A DNA stretch of 64,000 nt from Aptenodytes patagonicus. Its lineage: Eukaryota > Chordata > Aves > Sphenisciformes > Spheniscidae. The translations under genes and the position numbers were made by a program. Positions within the stretch are counted from its first letter, which is position 1; each line of letters begins with the position of its first letter. The notes under the pieces were generated by a model, which searched no databases, had not been told where the DNA came from, and saw nothing but the letters and a program-made list of their open reading frames with translations. Below are positions 13,901-26,848 of the stretch, one piece after another. The stretch lies in contig NC_134949.1 of the NCBI RefSeq assembly GCF_965638725.1, positions 82,366,017 through 82,430,016 of the forward strand, written 5' to 3'.

Positions 13901-14777
13901 CAAGTAAGCTCAGTTCAAAGGCAGTTCACCTAGTCAACCAGCAAGCCATGAACTGACAGTAAGGATGTTGTTCCAGCAATCTCTAATCACAGCAAAGCTC
14001 TGGCACAGAAGGTTTAGAAAAGAAGACTACAATAATTTGTCTGGAATTAGAGACACGTGCTGCAGGTATCGGTCTGTTGCACTGCTCAGCAGCAAACTGC
14101 AGTGGCAGCATCCTTGCAAGTAGTTTGTCACCGGAGAAAGCTGTTCTCTTCTTATTGAACCCACCTTGGCTGAAAGATACAGCCGTCAAGTGTCCTCAGT
14201 TGTAAATCCTAAACCAATCTCAGTGATTTTTCCATTTTATGTGATGGGAAGACCATACTTACTTTCCAGTTAGGCAATTTATGTGGGGAGAAAAAAAGTG
14301 TTAATAGACATTAAAACTGCTAATAATTACCCAGACAATTGTCAAGGCCATGTGAGGCCCATGTCAGGGCACTGATCTCAGCCTGTCCCAGTCCCCGAGG
14401 AGAGGCCCAATGCCTGGGGCTGGGACTGCCCTGGCTGTCCCCCTGTCCTGCCCTGCTCCCTGGCTGGTGTTGTGTGATGGGTTCTGGCTGCAAGGTCCTG
14501 CCCTGCTGGCCCTGGGGAGCGCCTGATGCTTCCCAAGCCCTGGGGAAGCCTCCGGCCCCCGCAGAGCCCTGACAGCATCCACCCATTCCTCGCCAGGCAG
14601 GAGAGGACTAACTGCTCCTACTGATCCCCTTTCTGCACTGTAACACTCTGTTACTGCTTCCATGTGAAGCTTTCAAATTGCACTGAAACAGGTACTTTTG
14701 TAGAATTGTTTTTAAATCCACTGTCCTATACTGAAGCCTTTCGGTGAGCTATGAAACTGTGCTTACTGAATGCTCAC

Positions 14778-14822
14778 CTGCTGTTTTAGGCTGCAGCTGC
14801 TATTTATTACACCAAAGGTGAA
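14778..14822 (-). CDS. Gene Y candidate exon (45 bases)
   Basis: Exactly 15 codons, FTFGVINSSCSLKQQ, phase 0 to 0; the other two frames contain stops. Acceptor TCGGAAAACTCAG, strong donor CAGCAG|GTGAGC. Confidence 0.3.
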
Positions 14823-15331
14823 CTGAGTTTTCCGAAGTGAGTAACAACAAAATGCTACGGAAGTGAAGGCGTGATCTGGGGTTGATCGTGTCCTCCTAGT
14901 TCCAAAATATCTCATGGATTAATGAGGAGCCTTTTCCTAGGTTGCCTGGCAGAATCGGTACTATTAGATACCAGAACCTAGAAATCACTTTTCACAGCTG
15001 TGATTTTACCATAATGTAGGTTAGTCTAAGGTTTTTCTTGCTGAACAGCTGTTTTAATTGTTGACTACACCAACTGTACTGGTACCTAAGGATTTAGTAT
15101 TTTAAAAAAACATCTGAAGAGTACATGCAACCCTTTCTAATAAAAAAAAATAGAAACTACCATGCACACACAGGAGAGAAAAGCCTTACATAGCAATCTT
15201 ATGGAAGCCTTTATAAAAATACTGCTTCTTTAGCTACCGCTGGATTAAGGCATTTCTAAAATAGGTTGTAGCCCACAGCAGGAATGTGTTTTCCTTCACA
15301 CACAAAACCTGAGTGACTGCAGCGCATCTAC

Positions 15332-15398
15332 CTCTTGAGCTGAATTACGGAACATATTACCAGCATATCACCTAGACTGCTGAATACCATTTTGCTTC
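15332..15398 (-). CDS. Gene Y candidate exon (weak)
   Basis: A 67-base open segment between TTTCTCTCACTAATACATCAG and AAGAG|GTAGAT. It encodes SKMVFSSLGDMLVICSVIQL. Splice sites are good, but the phase does not fit the next candidate, so it is kept only as a possibility. Confidence 0.25.
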
Positions 15399-17933
15399 CT
15401 GATGTATTAGTGAGAGAAAGCACAAATCCCATGATCTGACGCAGTTTTGCCAATACTGCATGACTGCTAACGTGATTATTCATTCAAAATGAGAATATTT
15501 TGGGGAGTATGAGACAGACAAATATGTTATAAATCAAGCCTGACTTAAGAAGATTCTTAAGAAATTAAGAGTGGGGCTCAGACTGAAGAAAGCAGCTTGG
15601 GACTGTTCAGATCTCAGTTCATTATGAAGGGAAAAAGGGCAAAAAGGAAAAGAAGAGATATGCCAGTTTTAGTTTTTGTAACCTGCTTAAGATGGTCTGC
15701 TTATATACAAGAAAAGGGTTCCCACCATGATGAATTTCCATTCAGAACTATTATTTGATGCTTTTTACAGCTTTCTAAGCATGTAATACGCACTTGGTCA
15801 AAGGATTGGAGCACTGTATTTTCCTCTATATGAAGGGAGAGTAATTCCTGGCAAAGGGCTATGATGGAGGATTACAGGGGGAAGCTAATGTGTAAAATGG
15901 CCGTGGCAAAATAAAATCTCTGACTGAAGTGCCTCAAGCTGTCAATTGGGATTTTGCTCACTTGATAATTTCTTGTGCTTCTGTCATCTTGTTTTGATGA
16001 TAAAGATTCTTTTCTGTTCATGGTGTGTTTTTCTCATCTCATTTCCTTCCACAGTTTTTGCAGCTAAAACGGCTATTCTCTACAGAGACAGTGAATTCTG
16101 GACACCATTTTAGATGCCAAACAGGAGACAACAGTAACCCGTTTTGCAGGTAATACCTGCAGCTCACTTTAATTTCTGTTATAACCATAAATGGTCATCA
16201 CTTCTAAAAATTAAGATTATAGGATAAATTATTACATTTAATATTGCAAATAGTAACATATTTTGATATATTTAATTTTTTATTGAGACTAAAATATCAT
16301 AAACATTAACAACACTTGGAGGGTTCTTTATCTTCTTATTTTTTAGTTTTTAGAGTTAAAACAGTGAAAGCTAAAAATATATATAATCAAATTTAAACAG
16401 CTGTACTGTTAATATCATATTGATTCTAGGAATCAGTACAACTAAGAAAGACGTAAAACAGATTCAGATTTTTATCTTGAATATCGAGATAAAATAAAGG
16501 TAAAAATCCCAAAATAGAACCATTGAAAGCGGTATTAATTGTAAACAATGTGGATGATGAACACAAACACACTCAAATATATCAAAATAAAGTTAAGCTT
16601 CCTACTAGCAAAGGCAAAGGCATCTTGAGAAGCAGATGGCGTTTATTGCTTTCTGTATCCAAAGGTCAATTTTCGTGCTCATGAGAGCTCATACTCAAAT
16701 TAAATGCTCTGTATTTTTACATACCATAAAAGAGAAAAGCGAGAATTACCTGTTGTAATTCCTGATGTGTTAAAAAAAGAATTAAAAATTAAAATGTCTT
16801 TTGCCTGTGTGTTGCAATGACTATTTCAGAAGTTGTAAAACCTGCTGATTCCTTGACAGCAGAATTTGCTCCTGACTTCAGCTCTGCTCCGTAACCTCCC
16901 GCTTGAAGACATAACCTTAAAAATAATACCACCCTTCCCTACCACCAACTGACCAGCACGTTTCTTGCACTCTATATTCCCTGTGCTGTCCCACAGAACC
17001 ATATAGAGGAGCCAGAGCTACACGCCAGGTTGCAGGGAAAGCTGGCAGAACAGAGCAACAGTGAAGGCTAAGGGAGCCCACAAGACCATGGACTGATGCG
17101 GGAGTACAAGCTTTCTCCTTGCTCTGTGCAGAGCAAAGTGAGATTCTCAGCCAGCACTCAGACAACAGCAGGATGACTTACATGAGCTCAGTGATAGTAG
17201 CTTGAGAAAAGGAGAAAAGCAGGATACAAGCCTGAAAAATAATCCCTAACTATGGATATGAACAGCTTCAGCAACAGTGCCATTTTTGCAGCAGTGTTCT
17301 ACAGTCCTTTTTATGTGGAACAAACCACTATGCATTGACAAAAACTGTATTTTATGGTCCATTACATTTCAGGTATCACTGGGAAAATACTGTACAAAAT
17401 TATCTACATTTCATTCTTTCCATGAATAACATAAAGGGAAAAAAATTGTTCAGCAGGCATATACAGCATTTCTTATTACACAGAAGATCTAGAATACAGA
17501 AACAAGTATTTTTTCTAGTGTGCATAATCTCAATAAAAAGCTCTTTCCAGTACTATCTATCAGCTGAAAGTGGTGAACAAACAAGACTCAGTTCTACTGC
17601 TCAGGCATACACTTAACGTGGTAATTTTCTGTTGGCTTCCTCCAGGCTCTGTGACAGTTTTATACCATCCAGTTTTGAGTCAGAACCTGTCAGAAGACAG
17701 GTTCCTCTGAGTGCAAGAGGTGCCTCGAACCAAGGCCTTCCCAATACCAAGAGCTCCTTTTTGATCACAACTCCCCAAGATGCTGGAAACCTCCCCCAGT
17801 AGCGATACTTTACATTTCAAACACATCTGTTCTTCCTTTTTCCAAGTAATCCCAAACAGAGGACCTAGACCTGAGACGCTCTAATAATCTTCCTGTACAG
17901 CCTGTGGGCTGCTGCAGTCTGCCATCTCTTGTG
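15399..17933. other. No supportable gene
   Basis: AT-rich sequence. Two tiny segments flanked by good minus-strand splice motifs (near 16750 and 17178) are too short to accept as exons. Confidence 0.5.
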
Positions 17934-18587
17934 TGTTGCGGATGGAGCAAGACTGCACTTCACTCGTAAGAGAAAAGCAACAATACACTTCCTTGATAGA
18001 AACCAGTGAGTTAAAGTTCAATGGTAAATGCAACAGTGGTTTAACAAGATTCAATGGCAAGGTACACTTGATTATTTACTGCATAGAGGACAGGGTCAGA
18101 CAAAACTGTCAGGGAGACCCTCCCGTTGAGTCATGAGGTTCAGAAAGGACCCCCCTGCTTTCTAAACTCCTTCTCAGAGAGGGGTCTAGGTGCGGCTGGA
18201 TCCAATCCTAGTCCCAGACTTGGTCAATGGTTTATGTCTAAAGGATTATATATGCGCAATCAATCCTTTATATCACTTAGCTAAGATTTCAAAGTTTAGC
18301 ATGCTATTAGTCACTTACCGAGGATCTGTTGCGGCAAGGAATCTCTCAACCTCGAGGAGTAACCTTGAGAGTCGTCCCTACTCAAGAGGAGATCCCCCTG
18401 TGCAGCCCGCTGCCCTGCAGGAGAGCTCGAGGGGCCCTGGGCTGTCCACTATTTATAGAGTAAGGTGATTGACTTATAGTCATATTTGCATATCAGCCAG
18501 TCGTTTGACTCACTGCTCCAGGCAGCCCTTGGCTACTGTGTTGCCATCCGTCCCCAAAGTCCAGGTAACCTGGGTGCAGCCACAACA
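17934..18587 (-). mobile_element. Avian ERV LTR, minus strand (654 bp)
   Basis: Bounded on the minus strand by TGTTG and CAACA, a perfect terminal inverted repeat. It has a TATA box CTCTATAAATAG at 18460-18449 and, about 130 bases further along the minus strand, a near-consensus splice donor CCTCG|GTAAGTGAC (18319/18318). No clear target-site duplication was found. GC-rich sequence continues to about 18660 and may be a remnant of the internal region. Family not named; the assignment rests on structure and general resemblance. Confidence 0.6.
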
Positions 18588-21217
18588 ACCCCCACGGGGG
18601 GTCATTGCTTACGCAGGGCAGGGGGGGGCACACCGCCACTCCGTGAGGACGGAAAAGCCTGCTGAAGTGAGTGGGAATGGCAAGTACCTAATTACTACTC
18701 CTCACAACCAACATGAAAGTAGATCTTCCCATTCTTTACTTGAAGTGTTTAGAAATTGAACTTGAAACAGATAAGGGATAGTTTCTGGTACTATCAGCCA
18801 GAGTCAGATAGACTGAAGATGGCAAAAATAACAGGAGCATTTTAAGGTAGATATAAAAACATATGCAAAAAACAAAATGGTACTGTTCCAGAGAGTGATC
18901 TTGCACTACATAATTTCCCTTTCACTTAGCACAGGTAGCAGTTCATGGGTGGACACAACCTCAGTGTGAAGAAGTTGTGACTGCTCTCCCTTCTCACTGG
19001 GTATGTGTGTCCTGCAGGGGGAAGCAGGAAAGGGCTGGAGCTGAGACCCTTGAGGTGCCACTCAGGACCCATGGTTTACATAGCAGCCCCAGAGACAGGT
19101 TTTAGCCATTGCTGGCGATGCCCCTGCCATAGCAGTGGAGCTGTTCATACTCTCAGTGCACACCACAAGCTGTTGGAAAGAAGCCATGGGGTTGAGCTGG
19201 GTGAGTAAGTGGTATCTGTGTTATGACAAAAGTGCTGGAGACAAGTAGGGGAAACAAAGCTCAAGTCCTCCCTGCACCCCAGGTAAATCCACTCTCATAG
19301 AAACAAACAATCTTTTTGCACTTTTTTCTCTAATGCAGTGGAACAGCATTTCCTTCTCCCTCTGATATCTTTAAACCAGCACTGAGCGCATACTGCCTTT
19401 GTATTTTTTTAAGGTTACTATCTCTGTCATTGAGCCATGCACCAGAATGCAGGTTAGTTTTGACAAGTCTAACCTTAAACATAAATGGCTTAATTAATTG
19501 CCAACTGATCTGCAGAATCCAACAAGCTACAGCTCTGTTGCCTCTTGGGCAATCAGGAAACCTCCCTGTGGATTGCTCCTAACAGCCTCTGGGATGGTAG
19601 ATACAGCTCTAACCAATGACCTTTTTAAACATACTGGAGGAAAAAACCTTGGGTGAGTGCCAAACTCCCTATAAAGAGCAGAACAATAGTTGAATATGTG
19701 GTACTACATACAAACCTTTAGCAAGACTCACCACTAAATACCACTGGTTTGTCTTTAGGTCTCACTTCACGTTTTGGTTTGAGAAACAAGCTGTTCCTCA
19801 AAATGCAATAGCAAAGTCTACCAGTGTTAACTTGTCAACAAGTGACAACCAGATCCTGGGTCTCCCTAAATATTTCTGATTAGATTTCTGGGATACTTAT
19901 AGGTAGGGTAAGTGGATGGGTGTGAGTTTTATGTTGTTGGCTTGGGGTGAAAGTATTTAAAGCTTGTCATATGACAATTTCCCTTTCCCCACCAGCTGCC
20001 AGTTTGGCTTTCGCATGTTCTCTGTTATCCATATTCTCTCCTGCAAAGGGCAGTTCTCTGTGCTGCAAGGGGGTGAAAACAGGTTGTGATTGTTTACTTG
20101 CTTCCAAGTAGCTATTTACATCAACAGAGAACAGTCTCATTTGTTGGCGGCTGTTCAGTTCCTAAAGGGAAGGAGGTGATAAGGAGGAGACATAAAAAAT
20201 TACCGACTAGTAGAGTTGGTCTACTCTTTCCTATACGAAAAGAACTGAGGAGCTGCTTTCTGGTATTTTGTAGTCCTCTCTGAGTTTTCCTGTGATTCCC
20301 AAGGATGTCAAGCCATGGTTTGAGCTATTACTTCAACAAATACTGTTTTCCTTTTCTACCATATAGCTGCTAAAAACAGAGTATTTCCTCTCAAAACACC
20401 TGGCTTTCTTTTCCTTCAATTTTTTACTGTTTTGAAGACAGAAACTTACCCCCAATCATCTATTTGCAGACTTTTCCTCACTCTCTCTTTAAAAAGAAAA
20501 AAGAAAAAAAAGGTTTTACTTATCAGAGGAAAGAGGATTATCTGAGAATTTCTCATTTGGTTTTGGATTCTCACTTAACGCAGTTCACATCAACAGAAGA
20601 TGGAGGTGCCATGCTTTCCCAAGAGAGGTCTTGCTAACATACACTAAATTTTAGTATTTCTTGATTTCTCCTAAATTCCTTAAGCCTCATGCATACAAAA
20701 AAATACAACTGCTTTTTCATCAATGTTTTTAAACCATCATCCTTAAATCTGTTTCATGCATTAACAAATTTAAATAGGCAGTACTGGTGCATTGGGCAGT
20801 TGATCAACTGGGGTTAAAGGTTACAAATGAGTGCCTCTCTGTGCCCTGATCTTCCTAAACATTGCTTCATTTTGGAGAGTAGCTAGTGCAACTGTAAACA
20901 TGTTTCTGTTGTTATTGTAGTCAGGGACAAACTCTGTTTAACAGATTAATTGGCCATGAGCATGCTCTACTGAAGCCTACAAACACTTGACACTAGTAGG
21001 TTAACTACAACACTGAGAGCAAAATGATGTCAAGTACTTTATCAAGGGTGAACTCTTTCAAGGTCGTGCTATAACAATCTCATTTTCCATGGAAGACAAA
21101 CTTAATGAAAGCTCTTAAAGGAGAAGTATTAATCATTCCTCCTTTTAAGTTTTGCATCAAATAATGCCATTTCTAGCAAAGACTATCTGTTCATGTGGTT
21201 TTTTGTGTTTATTTCCT
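18588..21217. other. No supportable gene
   Basis: Unique-looking non-coding sequence between two LTRs. The open frames lack acceptor/donor pairs. Confidence 0.5.
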
Positions 21218-21807
21218 TGTTGTGGTTTAACCCCAGCTGGCAACTAAGCACCACACAGCCGCTTTCACTACACCCCCGGTGGGATGGGGGAGAGAATCAG
21301 AAGAGTAAAAGTGAGAACACTTATGGGTTGAGATAAAAACAGTTTAATAATTGAAACAAAATATAATAGTAATAATAAATTGTGATGAAAAGGAAAATAA
21401 CAAAAAGAGAGAGAAATAAAACCCAAGAAAGACAAGTGATGCAAATGAAAAACAATTGCTCACCGCTAACTGACCGATGCCCAGCCAGTCCCTGAGCAGC
21501 AGCCCCCCCTGGCCAGCTTTCCCCTAGTTTATATACTGAGCATGATGTCACACGGTATGGAATGTCCCTTTGGCCAGTTTGGGTCAGCTGTCCTGGCTGT
21601 GCCCCCTCCCAGCTTCTTGTGCACCTCCAGCCCTCTCAGTCGGCAGAGCATGGGAAGCTGAAAAGTCCTTGACTTAGTGCAAGCACTACTTAGCAACTAC
21701 TAAAACATTGGTGTGTTATCAACATTACTCTCGTACTAAATCCGAAACACAGCACTGCACCAGCTACTAGGAAGAAAATTAACTCTATCCCAGCCGAAAC
21801 CAGGACA
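21218..21807 (-). mobile_element. Solo LTR of an avian ERV (ERVL-like), minus strand
   Basis: On the minus strand it starts TGTCCTGGTTTCGGCTGGGA and ends GGTTAAACCACAACA, with a TATATAAA box about two-fifths of the way in. It is the same family as the plus-strand LTR at 44262. No internal ERV sequence adjoins it, so it is a solo LTR. No clear target-site duplication is left. Confidence 0.88.
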
Positions 21808-23935
21808 GTACTGCAGATAAGTGTACTTGAAGTGTTGATACATGAGATGCTTGTGGGAATGTTATCTCTTGAACAACAAAAAGGGATGGGTGAGGAGGGG
21901 AAAAACTTATAAACTGGTAGACAGAGATATACTCCTTGGCAACCAAATACAATGTAGTAGCTTTGTGGCCTTTTGGTCTTGCCAAACTTAATTGACTCTG
22001 CAAAGTTGTGAAAACATTTTTAGAAAAATGCGAGCTCTATAGTGAAAGAAAATCAACAAAAATATAGAAAAGCTATTGAATCCTATGCTCTGTAGTATTT
22101 AGATGGCTTGATCATGGGTCACTGATGTGTTTAACACAACCAGACATGTCTTTCCCCTGCTGTGCTCCTTCCTCAAAACTGAGCTGCTGTGACTGACTTC
22201 ACTATATGAAAACCCTTCAGCTAGATAATTGCAAATGGCTTATATAGGTCTCCAGTTTAAATTATACCCAAAACCTTTTCTTTTTTATTTCTTAGATAAT
22301 TTTTTTATCCTATCTACTGTTTGCTCCAACAAGATGTGAAGCCAAACTGTTCTGTTCTACTAACACACTAGGACAGAAGAAATCCAGTTGCTTCAGCTGG
22401 AGTTAAATTACAAGAAAGAGAGATTGCATTGAGGGCAATATGTCCAAGTCAATCAGTGCACAACTACACCCAATGGAGCTTCAGCTTTTTTCTTGATGAT
22501 AAAGTTGTCCAGCGGAGACCGGTAGCTTTAAGACAGCCTGTTGTTAGGGAGAATAAATGAGTTTAGCCAACAGAAAGTTCTCTGAGGGGCTCCAGAGGCA
22601 TGGGCTGCTCTTTATTTTAAGTGGTTATTTTGTGGCAGGAAAATTAAGGAGAGCATTTCCATTTTTTCATGCTATAAAAGTACAAGGGATTCTCATTCCT
22701 AAGTGCATGAAACACTTCACTTTCTTCTAAATGGGATTGTACTGTCTTATGTTGAATAGCCATGTGCTTCTATAAAACATTCCTGCTGGTCTGAATAAAA
22801 TCTCATTCCTGGTGCTTACATATTTTTATTATCCAAAGAAGTTTCTGACCAAGTCAAAGAGAAGGTTGTCCAGGTGCCTTTGTAGGCAAGTTTGATGACC
22901 CTCAGTTCTCTCATAGATCTATTTCCAGGCTCCTGAGGCTTGATGTTTTCTCAAAAGGTCTTGTGCTTGTACACATGTGTTCATACACAAATTGGAGTTG
23001 GTTGGAAATTTTGGTAAAGGAACAATTTTTTCTGTTGAAAATACCAATACGTTAAAATTAGAAGGTAGTCTGGGAATGTGTTGGTTTCAGCAGAACTGGT
23101 AAAGATCAGACAGGTTTTAATGGAAGCTTGCCTAGCTTTGGACTCACAGGCAGCCTGCCTGGCAGGGAGTTTGGGCATATCTGACTTTCTGCTTTGCCTC
23201 CGAATAAAATATTTTCAGGGATTTGAAGCCTTCAACCAAAGGAAAATTCCACCTATAGCATGGGTATAACTCAAGATATCTGTTTTCAGGTGTTTTTTCA
23301 GCTCATTCTAGGTTGCATCCAGAAATGCCCGATAGCCCAATTGCATGTAACATGAAGCTGTCCAGCTGGCTCCAATCAGAAGTAACTAGCTAGTATTTCT
23401 ACAACACCTAGAAAATTTAAAAAGTAATTTACAAATACACACACTACTATTCTGTATTTTTCTTGAGACCTTTCACCTGCATATGTCTAAATTATCACAA
23501 ACCAGTTTGAATCAATAGCTAATACCAATGCTGTTCAAATCACAGCACGAGCCACGCATCATACAAGATCTCCCACTTCAAACCAGCTTTCTGAATCAAC
23601 TGCCCAAACATATGTTATTTTTAAAACATCCACAGCTCCTATTGAGCTCCTATATGAGCACTTCACATTTTCAAAGTATTTAACAACCTGACATATTTGC
23701 TGCTCTTTAAAGAGCACTAAGATTTGGATTTTGCTTTTTCTCTGAGTTTAGCTGGTGCTAGTCCAGAACTTACAAATTACATTCATACATCCATTACAAT
23801 TGCCAGACGCACTGATCTTACAGAAACCTTTTTTCAGAGCCCTGCCATTCCTAGGATTTAAGCTCCCTGATTCAGTTGAGTGCATGTATCTTCCACTAAC
23901 ATCTGTGCTGCTATGTTTGTCTTTTTTGCTCTTAC
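21808..23935. other. No supportable gene
   Basis: Non-coding. A minus-strand frame at 22981-23178 has no usable borders. Confidence 0.45.
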
Positions 23936-24134
23936 CTCCATACGTCTTGTTACCAGAATGTCTGGATGTCCTCTCCTTCCCTGGGCACAGGAATCAAGCT
24001 TCCATTTTGATTCTGTATCACTAAGACTTTCTAGAAGAGACCTAATCAGTTCTTTAAACATTGACAGAAACAGTTCATTATCATGACTTCATGATCAGTG
24101 TTCATGGTTCCGATACATTTACCATCGACCTTGA
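23936..24134 (-). CDS. Gene Y candidate exon c, apparently frameshifted
   Basis: Excellent borders: acceptor TTTTTTTGTCTCACAG and donor ATGGAG|GTAAGA. Entered in phase 1, it reads VKVDGKCIGTMNTDHEVM, then meets a stop. A neighbouring frame, open from about the same point to the donor, reads NELFLSMFKELIRSLLESL and so on to VTRRME. The two halves would be continuous if one base were missing around 24070-24080. This may be an assembly error, a polymorphism or gene decay. Confidence 0.4.
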
Positions 24135-24401
24135 CTGTGAGACAAAAAAATCAGTAGGTTTCGGCATGTGAACTATGACACATCTCCACAGGGACAGGAA
24201 ATTGCTACCACCATTTACAAAGTAACACCAACCTCTTTGAAGTACTCACATTAATTAATGTTTCTTAGGTTCAGTATCAAAAAAAAAAAGGAAAGAATAA
24301 ATGTATATAATGATGCTGCGCAGATACATCCAATAATTAAGTTAATGCCAGCTTGATTATCATGAAGACATCTGAAACGCTTTTCTTCTTGAATTTGATA
24401 C

Positions 24402-24473
24402 CATGTGGAGCCCACAAGTTAGTGAGCAATTGTAATGTTGACATCAAGGAATATCTTTTTATTTTGCTGGTTT
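24402..24473 (-). CDS. Gene Y candidate exon b
   Basis: A 72-base exon, phase 1 to 1, after TGCTCTGTTCTTACAG and before CACATG|GTATCA. It encodes TSKIKRYSLMSTLQLLTNLW and then APH. It joins in frame to candidates a and c. Confidence 0.4.
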
Positions 24474-26779
24474 CTGTAAGAACAGAGCATTTTTCCACAA
24501 AGGCGTAACCAAATTCCATCAATAGCACCATATCAACACCACACTACAGTATTTGTTTTCACTATAGAAACAAATGGTTTCACTATAGAAACAACATTAG
24601 CCTGTGGGGACATTAATGCATATTCATTGCACAGTCTATTACAAAATTGAGCTTCTAGAATAAGACAGATTGAATTTCTTACATAAATGATGGAAAAAGT
24701 CATCAATAACTTCAAAAAATGAAAATAAAATTTACGTAGCCTGTGGCTTTGTGCCCTGTGGTTAGGTTATTCTGTGCCTAAAGCAAAGTACACTCAGATC
24801 AAAGTTCTTCCTTAGGAACTTTTGTAACATCTCTCTCCTGAAAAGACTCTTTGGTGCCAAACAATCTAATTGAGCTCGAAGTGAAGTGTTTTCATTTTTG
24901 GGGTTATTAATTTATTTCTCCTCTACCCAAATGCTTATTTTAACAAAACGTGAAGAAACTTAATATCTCTGACATGTCTCATCCTCTGTCAATATTAGTT
25001 GAAACTTGCCAACTGGCTCAAAAGTTTTCGGTAAGGCACTTTCAGACAGATGCACTCAGACAGCGTGGTTGCATAAACCTCATTTCCTTAGGAAAAGAGG
25101 CTAAAAAAATTTATAACTGTCCCCATGTATTTTTAGAACAGCCCAATCTTGGGACTTTACCGAATCCTAAAGATAATTCTGTTTAATATTAGTGCACTTC
25201 CATTAGCAACTTAAGCCATTCCACCATATCATCCAGTTGAACATGCAACCCTAAGCAGTAAGAAGAACGTTCCACTTCAGTAAAATTCATAGTTCTTGAG
25301 TTTCTTCCCTTTAATATTGCTCATCTTCTGGTACCTGAAGTTCATCATCATAGACGAGACATCAGCTTAGTACCTCTGTGTAGCTAGTATATAGACAAAA
25401 AGTAGCTACTGCAGTTCTAAATTGGAAAACTTGTCAGTTCAATTTCTGTATAAAATGTCCAAATAAGTAACTATTATGCTGGCAAGAAACACCCTGAACC
25501 CAATAATAATAATAAAAAGCCCTAACTTACCCTTATGCAAGTACATCATGTCCAGACCTAAGCTTTGACATCAAGGTCAAAGCCAGAATCTCAAAAGTAG
25601 TCATATGCTTATAATTACTCTGAACTTTAGTTGTTGCTCATGTTGGTCATATTACAATCACATCATTGGAAAAAGCAAAATATCTTCTTGCATTCTAGAG
25701 ATAATTGTGGGAAGGACAGAAATGGGAATTTGATGGTCCCTTTGAGGGGGAGTTATAAATAATGGGCTATAGGCTCCATTTACAGATAAAAACAGACACA
25801 GGAGAATACTATGCTAACTTACTTGCTATGTATATTTAGTTTCACTAACTGAGAGCTGCTACACCTGAAGAACCAAAAGATATGCAGGCACGTGCCCCAC
25901 AGTCATTAAAAGGAACCACTAGACCCTTATATTTTTGCCTTTTAATGTTCTTTACATCAGCAGCAGTTGTATGCCAAACAAAAATGGAGTATCAGCCAGA
26001 ATGGTGGCTCTTAACTTCTTCAGTTGCATTAACAGAGCATGATTACAGCATTTCTTACATGAAGCTGAGGGAAGTAAAAGTTTGAAGAGCAACAATAATA
26101 AAAGAAAATTGCAATTTTTAATCTGTTCCAATAATCTGAACTCTCTTTTTGTATTACTTATGGTGACACAGCCTTTGGTACATAGAATATTTTCTAAAGG
26201 AAAAAAAATTTTAGCTGGCCAGCCACCATTTTACAAACATGTTCTTGATCTTCTGTACTTTCCTCCCAAAGTTATAAGTTAGCAACTTTATTGATATTGC
26301 CATATTTTTGTAAGGAGCACACACTTTTAAATTACTCAACAGTAATTCCTTAGATGAGTTCTTTTCAACAAGCTGCCAGGAACAAGTATGTGTGTGTGCA
26401 TGTGTGCCTCTACAAAGAAGCTGTGGGAGTCAGTATGAAGGAGAAGAGGTGTAACAAAGCAAAATTAGGGCATGTTTTCGTATGCAACTGAGCCAACACC
26501 ACAGTTCCCTGGTAGCAAAAAGGAAAGCTCTCCCTCATCCCATTCCAGTCTTGGCCAACTGGTTAATACTGGTTCCAGCACCATCAGACCATTTGTTGAC
26601 ATGCTGTAACCCCTTAAGGTATCAAAAGCTACTCACTTTCTTGCTGGGCTAGATTTCTGCCATTACAGTGAGTTGACTTAGCTTAGGAGGGCTACAGTGA
26701 GTGCCAGAAGCAGCACGCATTATGCAGGAGAAATGTGTGGCCAGGAGAGAAGAAGGGAAGGTGAGAGAGTGAACCTTAC

Positions 26780-26848
26780 CCTTTTGGTATTGGTAAACCA
26801 TTATGTCAGCTCTTGTGAAACCATACTCTAGGGAGGATGTTCTCCTAT
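26780..26848 (-). CDS. Gene Y candidate exon a
   Basis: A 69-base open segment between TCTTGACTGCATGGGAAAG and the strong donor AAAAGG|GTAAGG. It encodes RTSSLEYGFTRADIMVYQYQ, phase 1 to 1, which joins in frame to candidate exon b. A second AG five bases downstream makes the 5' border uncertain. Confidence 0.35.

Noticed and set aside
14273..14340. Strong minus-strand donor CTGGAAA|GTAAGTATG
   Set aside because: All three frames upstream to any acceptor contain stops, so it is probably a decoy site.
16749..16760. A 12-base segment (GAATTACAACAG, minus strand) between a fine acceptor and GTAATT
   Set aside because: A microexon cannot be claimed from motifs alone; no phase partner was found.
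24580..24690. Minus-strand open segment with AQFCNRLCNEYALMSPQ
   Set aside because: The phase does not fit the neighbouring gene Y exons, which chain well without it.
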